A DNA stretch of 64,000 bases from assembly GCF_042186555.1 (NCBI RefSeq), contig NC_133328.1, positions 358,669,323-358,733,322 of the forward strand. Reading direction: 5' to 3'. Origin of the DNA: Aquarana catesbeiana. Taxonomy: Eukaryota; Chordata; Amphibia; Anura; Ranidae. Shown one piece after another: positions 19,532 to 29,650 of this stretch. The notes below the pieces were generated by a model that had not been told where the DNA came from, did not search any database, and saw only the letters and a program-made list of their open reading frames with translations. The position numbers and the translations under genes are program-made. Numbering within the stretch: the stretch's first letter is position 1; each line of letters opens with the position of its first letter.

Positions 19532-20390
19532 TTAGTCCGTAGGGTTAAAATTTGATTTGGCCCACCCTTTGCAGCTAGAACAGCTTCTGGGAAGGATGTC
19601 CACAAGGTTTAGTGTGTCTATGGGAATGTTTGATCATTCTTCCAGAAGTGCATTTGTGAGGCCAGGCACTGATGTTGGATGAGAAGGCCTGGCTCGCAAT
19701 CTCTACTCTAATTCAGCCAAAGGGTGTTCTATCGGGTTGAAGCCAGGACTCTGTGCAGGCCAGTCAAGTTTCTCCACCCCAAACTTGCTCATCCATGTCT
19801 TCATGGACCTTTCTTTGTGCACTGGTGTGCAGTCATGTTGGAACAGGAAGGGGCTTTTCCCAAACTGTTCCCACAAAGTTGGGAGCATGAAATTGTCCAA
19901 AATGTCTTGGTATGCTGACGCCTTAAGAGTTCCCTTAACTGGAACTAAGAGGCCAAGCCCAACCCCTGGAAAAACAACCCCACGTCATAATCCCCCCTCC
20001 ACCAAATCATTTAGACCAGTGCACAAAGCAAGGTCCATAAAGACATGGATGAGTGATTTTGGGGTGGAGGAACTTGATTGGCCTGGACAGAGTCCTGACC
20101 TCAACACAACAGAACACCTTGGGGATGAATTAGAGAGGAGACTGTAGGTCAGGCCTTCTCATCCAACATCAGTGCCTGACCTCACAAATGCACTTGGGAG
20201 AATGAGCAAACATTCCCATAGTCACACTCCTAAACCTTGTGGACAGCATTCCCAGAAGAGTTGAAGCTGTTATAGCTGCAAAGGGTGGGCCAAATGAGTT
20301 TTGAACCCAATACTAATACTGGGATGCCATTACAGTTCATGTGCGTTTAAAGGCAGGCATCTCAATACTTAAGCCAATATATTGTATATT
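19532..20390. mobile_element. Tc1 foldback derivative (two inverted transposase C-terminal halves)
   Basis: 19532-20005 reads as the C-terminal part of a Tc1-type transposase and its 3' terminus on the minus strand (FQHDCTPVHKERSMKTWMSKF, LDWPAQSPGFNPIEH). 20015-20390 repeats the same part on the plus strand (PVHKARSIKTWMSDFGVEEL, DLNTTEHLGDELERRL). The two arms end in matching termini (GGGATGCC...GCAGGCAT). This is a Tc1 element collapsed to a head-to-head palindrome. It is not autonomous; the N-terminal DNA-binding domain is absent. Confidence 0.82.
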
Positions 20391-20444
20391 GCTTGTGACA
20401 CAGAGCATGGCTATGGACTTAGGGCTGTTTCACACCACAGAGAT

Positions 20445-20650
20445 GCAGAGAGCATGCGTGAGGCTGCCTGGTGGCTAAGTGGGTAGCAGTTCTGTCTAAC
20501 AGTACCTGGGATGTTGGTTTAATTCCCCAACATGCTAATCCTTGTGTTGAAGTTTATATGTTCTCCCTGTGTGGGTTTCTCACCACAATCCGAAGACATG
20601 CTGGCATTTTATTTGTCTCCTGTTGAAATAGGTTCTAATGTAAGAAAGTA
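20445..20650 (+). repeat. V-SINE-like SINE
   Basis: tRNA-related head (GGTGGCTAAGTGGGTAGCAG as A-box area; GGTTTAATTCCCC as a decayed B box) followed by GTTTATATGTTCTCCCTGTG and GGGTTTCTCACCAC, which match my memory of the V-SINE central domain. Transcribed by pol III in living copies; this one is mutated. Confidence 0.7.
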
Positions 20651-20853
20651 TTATGTGTTCCTGCTCATCAGGTGCAATCACTTTAGACATATATGAAGAG
20701 ATGGATTGAAAGATACTGGTGGACGTGTACTTCTATTGGGTGTCAGTGTGCTAACAATACAACCTCTCTTATATAAAGGCCTGCAGTAGGGGGGTTCATT
20801 TGGCCTGAGAAGGTCAAGTTTTTTGCCTGTGATTTGTGGGGAGGAGGGCTAAA

Positions 20854-21353
20854 NNNNNNNNNNNNNNNNNNNNNNNNNNNNNNNNNNNNNNNNNNNNNNN
20901 NNNNNNNNNNNNNNNNNNNNNNNNNNNNNNNNNNNNNNNNNNNNNNNNNNNNNNNNNNNNNNNNNNNNNNNNNNNNNNNNNNNNNNNNNNNNNNNNNNNN
21001 NNNNNNNNNNNNNNNNNNNNNNNNNNNNNNNNNNNNNNNNNNNNNNNNNNNNNNNNNNNNNNNNNNNNNNNNNNNNNNNNNNNNNNNNNNNNNNNNNNNN
21101 NNNNNNNNNNNNNNNNNNNNNNNNNNNNNNNNNNNNNNNNNNNNNNNNNNNNNNNNNNNNNNNNNNNNNNNNNNNNNNNNNNNNNNNNNNNNNNNNNNNN
21201 NNNNNNNNNNNNNNNNNNNNNNNNNNNNNNNNNNNNNNNNNNNNNNNNNNNNNNNNNNNNNNNNNNNNNNNNNNNNNNNNNNNNNNNNNNNNNNNNNNNN
21301 NNNNNNNNNNNNNNNNNNNNNNNNNNNNNNNNNNNNNNNNNNNNNNNNNNNNN
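20854..21353. other. Assembly gap (500 N)
   Basis: Exactly 500 undetermined bases, a conventional gap size. The LINE to the right starts inside its RT directly at the gap edge, so its 5' part probably lies in the gap. Confidence 0.99.
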
Positions 21354-23687
21354 GATGATCATCCTCTCTCCAAATCCCTCCTTTCTGCCACCATCTCAGT
21401 CATACCTAAACCCGGAAAAGACCCCTCTCAATGTACTAGTTATAGGCCCATTTCCCTCCTTAATGTGGACATTAAACTCTTTGCCAAGATCCTAGCCAAT
21501 CGTCTTTCACCCCTCTTACCCTCCATTATACATAGAGATCAAGTGGGCTTTGTCCCTGGTAGGGAGGCCAGGGACAATACCACAAAAACGATACACCTGA
21601 TTTCTTACATCCGCAAACACAACCTGAAGGCCTGCATCCTCTTTCGACGCTGAGAAGGCGTTTGACCGGGTTAACTGGCAATTTCTACGCCTTTCTCTAG
21701 AACAGATTGGACTCGGTCCTTCATTAATATCCAAGGTGATGGTGCTTTATTCTCATCCCACAGCCTCTGTGCTGGTCAATGGCTCCGCATCCACCCCATT
21801 TGTGATCTCCAACGGAACTAGGCAGGGTTGTCCGTTGTCTCCCTTGCTTTTCGTTCTAGTGATGGAGCACTTGGCTACGGCCATTAGGCAAAACAATAAC
21901 ATCATGGGAATACCGACGCCATCATCTGAAGTTAAACTCTCACTTTATGCAGATGATCTCCTTGTCTACATTCAACAACCCCATACCTCACTACCCTCCT
22001 TAATGCAAGAGTTCCGCAGATTTGGAGATTTAAGTAATTTTAAGCTCAACATGTCTAAGACAGAAGCCCTTAACATATCCCTAACTCCCTCTACCCTCAC
22101 ACAACTACGGGCTAACTTCCCATTCCAGTGGGGAACAAGGGGCATCTCCTACCTTGGGGTCACCATCCCATCCAACCTAGCCGACCTTTACAACCTCAAC
22201 TACCCTCCTCTCCTATCCCGAATCCGGAAAGAATTAGATACGTGGAATCAGACGCCACTACCCTGGTTCGGCCGCATTAATACATTAAAGATAGATACAC
22301 TCCCTAAATTACTATACGTTTTCCAGACGATTCCGATACTCATCCCTCAACGGTTCTTTACTTCTCTACGATCTATGTCTATACGCTTTGTCTGGCAACA
22401 GGGGATGTCTCGTATTCGACATGCAGTGTTGACATACCCAAAAACATGGGGTGGGGTTGGCCTTCCGGATTTCGAAATGTACCACAGGGCTGCAGTCCTC
22501 TCTAGGATCCTCGATTGGTTCCCTCGCCCATTCCCCAAGGCATCCACTGCCATAGAACAGGACCTCTCCACTTCTGACCTTCGAGCTTTGCTCTGGGGAT
22601 ATGGTCGAAAGCTGCCCACCTTAGTTAATTGTTCTCCATTAACGACTGCAGCACTATACCTGTGGTATAGAAAGGGACTATTAACACTATTATCCACTGA
22701 CCCCTCACCACTTACTTCGCTCTTCGATCACCCAGACCTTCCTCAGGGCATGGGCTCCAACTCAGTGGGCCCATATTCACGGGATGCCTGGCCTACAGCT
22801 AACTCATTCATACACCCGAATACGGGCATGCCTGCTCTTCCAAGAGACAGAGGTAATTGGCTTACAGCCCTACGTATCTCCTCCTTCTGCTCTGACCTGT
22901 TTTCTTCCACCCACACTCATAGACCTCTAACTGACTACGAGCAGCTGTATTCTCTCTCGGAAACGCCTAAACATTTACTATCCACCATCTACAAATTGTT
23001 ACACTCACTGACTCACGACCAACTTCCACCTTATACGAGGAGATGGGCTGCTGACCTAGGCAGAGATATTTCACTGGATGACTGGCAAAAGTCTTTTCAC
23101 TTCACGCACAAATCCTCCATCTCTTGCCATATACAAGAGAAAAATTTTAAACTTCTGGCAAGATGGTACAGAGACCCTCAATCGCTACACAAAATTTTTC
23201 CATCTACTACCACGACTTGTTGGAGATGTGGAGACTTAGAGGGAAGTTATCTCCATATATGGTGGAACTGCAATGCCATCACCCATTATGGTCACAGGTC
23301 TTTGCCATATACAGTAGCCTCTACGATAGCCCTACAACGCCCATGCCTGAAGTGGCGCTGCTGTCCATGCTACCAGGCTCAATACCCTCTCAGAAACAAA
23401 CCCTGCTTCGCTTTTTTCTCTCAGCAGCTAGGCAACTCATACCACTCTACTGGAAGACTACTACCACTCCACCGTTGTCCTCTTGGGTCTCCATTGTTAA
23501 CGATATCATGCGAATGGAGGAGATGATCGCCCTAGATAATGACACTTACGATAAATTCAAAACTTTATGGCTAATCTGGATTGATTACGCCACTTCAAAT
23601 GCCCTAAAAAAATTGCTAAAGCCACCTAACTCAATAAACTCTACTCAGAACTCCCAGTGTGTTGCCCCAGGGCCTGCCAGCTCGACT
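21354..23687 (+). pseudogene. LINE ORF2: RT and C-terminal domain
   Basis: Motifs in order: VDIKLFAKILANRL, DQVGFVPGREARDN, DAEKAFDRVNW (first catalytic Asp), SNGTRQGCPLSPLLFVLVME, LSLYADDLLVY (YADD box), SYLGVTIP, PWFGRINTLKID. The C-terminal part includes a Cys/His cluster (CWRCGDLEGSYLHIWWNC), typical of L1-like ORF2 tails that bind RNA. Frame breaks at about 21650 (just before DAEKAF) and about 23270 (just after WRCG) separate three otherwise long open blocks; the middle one is ~590 codons. A young but dead copy. It shows the sequence that the ERV interrupts in the LINE at 7848. Confidence 0.9.
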
Positions 23688-24027
23688 TGACCCTTCCATC
23701 CTTACCTGTTCCCTACCCTCTCTCCTCTTCTTTCTCTTTCTCTTTATTTCACCATCCTCTCCTTCCCCTTCCTCTTATGATATAAGTAGCAGACGTTGAA
23801 ACTAACGATTTTTAGTTGTTCTGTAACATGGTCTCTTTATTATTCATGGTATTGAAACTATGCCAAACTAATATATATTCATTTCTATATACTATGCTGT
23901 TTTATATGTATAGTTTGTTGCACAGGCGAACTGACTTCTACCATGCTATTTGTTATATATTACGTTTTGCCAAATGTTGAATGGCATTGTATAACCTTGC
24001 AAACTTAATAAAAATATATTTGACGCC
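21354..24027 (+). mobile_element. L1/Tx1-group LINE, 3' part
   Basis: RT and C-terminal ORF2 followed by a ~340-base pyrimidine-rich then AT-rich 3' UTR (23690-24027) ending near ACTTAATAAAAATATATTT. The 5' part is in the gap. Confidence 0.88.
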
Positions 24028-24187
24028 AAAATGCAGCTTCCAGCAGAACATGGTCACCAATGTATTTATGTGTGGATTGTGGGATGGTGGTGGGTGTTTT
24101 GAATAAGTCCTTTCAATAATATGTTGGAGTGCAATATCTCTTATATTTTATTTCAATATGTATTTGTGCACCAAAAAAGGAATCTCT

Positions 24188-24492
24188 TTGCCCTGGTTCA
24201 CATTGATGCTACTTTGAAATCGCGCTACTTCACTTGAAGTAGCACGATTTCAAAGTAGCAAGGTCAGCGTGATTTCAGGTGCGACTTGATAGACATCTGT
24301 GTGGCTTCATACTAATGTCTATTGAAGTCGCACCTGAAATCTGCAAAAGTAGTGCAGGAACTACTTTAGCAAATTGGTGCGGCGCCACAAAAAAAAATGT
24401 TGCATCGATTGGAACAGTGCCATTTCTGCCAATAGTCATGCGATTTGATCTCTCAAATCGCATGACAAATCGTTCCAATGTAAACCTAGGCT
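24188..24492. repeat. MITE with long inverted repeats
   Basis: Ends CCTGGTTCACATTGATGC and, inverted, CCTAGGTTTACATTGGAA; internal palindromes pair ACTTTGAAATCGCGCTACTT with AAGTAGCACGATTTCAAAGT and GGTGCGACTT with AAGTCGCACC. Non-coding. 24027-24187 and 24493-24730 hold nothing I can assign, apart from a related TTCACATTGGTGCGATTTGA fragment at about 24607. Confidence 0.65.
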
Positions 24493-24734
24493 TCTGCACA
24501 CCTGCAAGTTAATGATAAAGGTGGACTCTTTATATATAACAGCTGTGGAGAATTGCAGGTAATGAATTCAGCTGGTGGATAGGCAGTGTTGTATGTGTCA
24601 GCTTTAGTTCACATTGGTGCGATTTGACATGTCAAAGTGGTGGCCTTTCTATTAAAATATATATGACTTGTTTCACAGTTGGGCGACTTTGGACCTCCGA
24701 GTTGCTTGACAGGTTGTACCCCATGATTCTTAAT

Positions 24735-26140
24735 ATAAACTAGGGATGGGCCGAACATCCCCCCCTGTTCGGTTCGCAGCAGAACATGACACCAGACAAA
24801 AAATTTGTGCGAACACCGTTAAAGTCCATGGGACACGAACATGAATAATCAAAAGTGCTAATTTTAAAGGGTAATATGCAAGTTATTGTCATAAAAAGTG
24901 TTTGGGGACCCGGGTCCTGCCCCAGGGGACATGTATCAATGCAAAAAATTTAAAAAAATGCTGTTTTTTCGGGAGCAGTGATTATAATAATGCTTAAAGT
25001 GAAACAATAAAAGTGTAATATTCCTTTTAATTTTGTACCTGGGGGGTGTCTATAGTATGCCTGTAAAGGGGCGCATGTTTCCCGTGTTTAGAACAGTCTG
25101 ACAGCAAAATGACATTGACCTTCAGGTCTGGCATGGATTTTAAGGGGAACCCCGTGCCAAAATTAAAAAAAAAAATGGTGTTGGGTCCCCTCAAAAATCC
25201 ATACCAGACTCTTATCCGAGCACGCAACCTGGCAGGCCGCAGGGAAAGAGGGGGGGAGGAGAGAGCGCCCCCCCTCCTGAACCGTACCAGGCCACATGCC
25301 CTCAACATTGAGAGGGTGCTTTGGAGTAGCCCCCCCAAAACACCTTGTCCCCATCAACATGGCCCAGTGGTTGTGGGGGTCTGCGGCGGGGGGGCTTATC
25401 GGAATCTGGAAGCCCCCTTTAACAAGGGAACCCCCAGATCCCGGCCCTCCCCCCTATGTGAAATGGTAAGGGGATACCCTACCATTTGACAAAAAAAGTT
25501 TCAAAAATGTTAAAAATGACAAGAGACAGTTTTTGACAATTTCTTTATTTAAATGCTTTTTCTCTGGTATAGATTTTGAGGGGGACCCCACGCCATTTTT
25601 AAAAAAAATTTTGACCTGAAGGGCCTGGTATGGAATTTAGGGGGACCCCCATGCCATTTTTAAAAAAATTTTGGTTCAGGGTTCCCCTGTGGGGAATTCC
25701 CATGCCGGATTTATCAATGAACTTTTATGTGTATTGTCGGACCGGCAATTCATTAATAGCCGCGAGTACTTTTAAATTACTTTTTTTCCTTTGAAATGTC
25801 ATTTTGCTGTCAGACTGTTCTAAACACAGGAAACATGCGCCCCTTTACAGGCATACTATAGACACCTCCCAGGTATGAAATTTAAAGGAATATTACATTT
25901 TTATTGTTTCACTCTAAGCATTATTAAAATCACTGCTCCCGAAAAAAACGTCCGTTTTTAAAAACAATTTTTGCATTGATACATGTCCCCTGGGGCAGGA
26001 CCCGGGTCTCCAAACACTTTTTATGGCAGAGAACTTGCATATAAGCCTTTAGTGAGAAATTGGATTTTGCAGGTTCGAGCTCCATTGACTTCCACTATTT
26101 CAGCATATGTGATCTGACAGGCATTATTGCCGCAATAGCG
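24735..26140 (+). repeat. R1 family foldback repeat, copy 2 (most complete)
   Basis: Outer arms 24850-25120 and 25785-26050 are reverse complements (GGGGACCCGGGTCCTGCCCC..., GGGAGCAGTGATTATAATAATGC..., GTCTATAGTATGCCTG..., CAGTCTGACAGCAAAATGAC). The core holds GC-rich blocks shared with the other R1 copies, including the CTGGTATGGATTTT box and a GTGAAATGGTAAGGGGATAC hairpin near 25458. The left flank contains GGGATGGGCCGAACA and TGTTCGGTTCG. No coding frame is supported. Confidence 0.72.
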
Positions 26141-26144
26141 CTGC

Positions 26145-26160
26145 TTTCCATTTGCATTAA
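26145..26160 (+). repeat. Left target-site duplication of the Penelope insertion
   Basis: TTTCCATTTGCATTAA occurs here and again at 39591-39606, exactly bounding the composite Penelope unit. Confidence 0.9.
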
Positions 26161-29100
26161 AGGTAAAAATTATGTGGCGCTAATCAAAATTTACCACTTG
26201 ATATAAATCTCAAACTAAAGAAATCTCAATGCTTCCTTACTGCTCAATACTCAAAAACTCTCTTGATGGACAATACTTACTTCTCCCATTAGGGGGCAAC
26301 CAAATCAACAAAAATATTAAATACTGGTAAATAAAACAAAATAAAATAAAATAAAATATATATATCATCCAATAACTAAAGTGTTCCTCAATCAGACTGT
26401 GTAAAACTGTGACCAAAGGTGCTTTTAAACACCGACACAATTGATGAAAATAAACAGTTCCTCAAAGTGTGTCATATATTGTGCATAATTTTCTCCAGCT
26501 TAATAAGTAAAAATAAAAATAAAATTTCCTACACAAAATAAATATTGCTGATGGATAGATGCCAGAGCAACTGTGATGCAATAATAAATATAAAAGTGCA
26601 ACTCTATATCACATATATATATACAAAATGATCAAGTGCAAAAAAGTGACATTAGTGCAGAGCCGTGCATATATACAGATCTGACTCTGAAATAGACTCC
26701 CAAAATCCAACTTCTCTATCCCCCTAAAAATATATAATAATGAAGATACAAAAAAAGAAAAAAACTGTGACAGTAAACTGTGATCAAGTCCAAAACTAAT
26801 GCTTCATGCAATGTGATTCATAATGTCCATACAGATGGTTAATATTAACATGCCAGTAGCGTGACTTTGTGCTGGATTCATTCACTTGAAAAGTAGGTGC
26901 AGCACACAGGTGTTTCCCCCAGCCTCTCACCTCTATCAGCGGGCCCCCAATGGGCCAAGTCAGGCAGATAGTTAATATTCCTCTGTCAGGGATGATGCTC
27001 CAACAGCCGTCCCCCTCTTCCAAAGGGTATGCGTGGGTCAGACTCTCTAACTAGTCACCAGCGCTCCCACCGACCCCAGAATAACAATGAAGAAGGAGAT
27101 GCTTCCATAGTGAAGTAATTCCAATACAAGTTTATTGATAAAAAGTAGTAACTTACATTAAAAACTGAAACTGTCAGCGAAATTGCAGCAGAAACAATCA
27201 GGCTTCCGGGTACGGCCGTCCCCGGGAAGCGTCGGCACCTGGCTCCTCCTACCCTGACGCGTTGCGTCACACCACGTGACTTTATCAAAGGGATGAGGAG
27301 TCCGGTGCCTGTTCGCCAGCTTATAACAGCGCTGCCGTCATGGCAACGATGTCAACATAGTTTAAGTCAATCATGTGTATACATTTACGACCCACTTCCT
27401 AAATACTCTTGATTGTACATTATCAGTGCTGCTTCATCCATAATTAATCCAAGTGAACATTCATTTTAAAATAATAACACATAGATACTATGCAGAAATT
27501 GTGTATATTAAAAAATCACAATATAAACTATAACCTTCCTTTCACTAATGCCATCTAATGGTGACTTAGGAAATGACAGCTAAAAGATACTTATAAGATC
27601 TAATAGGAAACAATAAGTGTATCAGACAGATCAATAGGGAAATTCACTAGCTAGGAGGTGTCTCACACTTGTCCCTCTAATGGTAACTCAAAACCAGGCA
27701 TCTATTAGATAATAAATCTACCGGGCAGGGAAACACAAAAAGCATATCAAAGAACATAATTAATCTATCAGGCAGGAAGACATAAAAAGCAAATCAAACT
27801 AATAAAATAGGGGAAAATCATTAACTGGGAAGTATCTTACTCCACCCCTAAAATTAATTAATCAGAATGATGGACACATTAAAAGAATATAACAATAAAT
27901 CTAACAAAATATATTCTAATCCAAGGTATGATCTTCATCTCAATAAAACCAAAAAATTAGCTGATTGGACTAAAACCTATGGTCCACAATACAGGGACAC
28001 AGAATTCATCAGCTATTAATAAAATTTCTCTTTACAAATAATGAAATTAAAACCATAAAATATATCGTATATAAATTACAATTAAAAATTAGAAATAAAA
28101 CAGTTAAGATCGAATTCTACGTTATGTCCAGACGGCGTTAAAGTGCGTAATTCATGAATCCATTTGGGCTTTATATTTCTCTATTCCGCACACTCTCAAT
28201 GATGAGGGGTCACTACTATGGTACTGTGCATAATGCTTGGATAAACTGTGTTTATCAAAACTTTTCTTGATATTCCTTACATGCTCTTTCAATCTTATCC
28301 ACAGTGCTCTTTTGGTTCTGCCGACATATTGGATCCGGCAGGGGCATTCCAAAAGATAAACGACTCCTTCACTCCTACACGAGATGAAATCTTCTATTTC
28401 ATAGTTCTGTAGCGTGACAGTAGATGTAAAACTTAATTTCTTCTTTTTCTCTTCTCTCGTGTGTCTGCAAGTGTAGCAATTTTTGCATGGATAAAACCCC
28501 TTCCCTTCAAAGAAGGAGAATTTTTTCTTTTTAGGAGGATCTACAACATTTTTTGCCAGGCGGTCCCTTAGGGTTGGAGCTCTCCTATATACAAATTTCG
28601 GTTGGTTAGATAGAATAGTCTCTAAGTGACGATCCATTTTGACAATATCCCAATGTTTTTTAACTATTTTTTCGATTTGTTTGTATTGTATATTATAGTC
28701 CATAATAATAGGTACATTTTCTTGATGGTTCTGAGTTTTTTCTCCATCCCGTATCAGTTTTTCTCTATTCATTGCAGTGACATTCTTAATTTTTTCTTCT
28801 ATGAATTTGGTCTCATAACCCTTCTGAATGAATCTTTGTCCAATCATTTTGGCCTGTTCTACAAATGTTTCTTTACTGGTACAATTTCTTCTCAATCTGA
28901 CCAGCTGGCCTTTTGGTATATTCTCCAACCATACTGGATGGTGGCAGCTATCTAAAGGCAGATAGCTGTTCCTATTAACTGCTTTGAAATACGTTTGGGT
29001 AAGTATCTTGGTTCCTTCTTTCTTTATTTGAAGATCAAGGAAATTAATTTGCTCATCACTAATTTCCCATGTTAATTTTATACCTTTACTATTAGTATTG

Positions 29101-29420
29101 AGATTAAAACAAAAGTCACTAAGGCTTTCTCTATTGCCGCTCCAGATTATAAAAATATCATCAATAAAACGTTTATAAAATAACAACTGTTGCGGTCGAT
29201 TGTTATAAAGTGCTTCTTCTTCCCACTCCGACATATATAGGTTAGCAACACTCGGTGCATACTTTGCACCCATTGCAATTCCACATATCTGTTTGTAGTA
29301 TTTATTATTATGCCAAAAATAATTGGAATCTAAACTATATTTCAAACATTCTAGTATAAATCTCCTTTGCTTGCATTTCAGGTTACTCAGCTTTCTCAGA
29401 GCCCACTTTGTTGTCTTATA
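26161..29420 (-). pseudogene. Inverted, 5'-truncated Penelope copy: RT/GIY-YIG fragment
   Basis: The minus strand keeps codons from the middle of RT (about 29415) to near the end of the GIY-YIG domain (28152), nearly identical to the plus copy. It has Gln and Gly codons where the plus copy has TAG and TGA. A ~45-base deletion near 28170 removes the end of the endonuclease. Its 3' UTR and pseudo-LTR follow to 26161. At 29417-29421 it joins head-to-tail with the plus-strand pseudo-LTR (TTGT|CTTATAAGTATC). RT motifs seen: MGAKYAPSVANLYMSEWE, YKRFIDDIFIIW. Confidence 0.88.
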
Positions 29421-29650
29421 AGTATCTTTTAGCTGTCATTTCCTAAGTCACCATTAGATGGCATTAGTGAAAGGAAGGTTATAGTTTATATTGTGATTTT
29501 TTAATATACACAATTTCTGCATAGTATCTATGTGTTATTATTTTAAAATGAATGTTCACTTGGATTAATTATGGATGAAGCAGCACTGATAATGTACAAT
29601 CAAGAGTATTTAGGAAGTGGGTCGTAAATGTATACACATGATTGACTTAA

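Noticed and set aside
20834..21362. Open frames across 20854-21353
   Set aside because: They consist of N bases (assembly gap).
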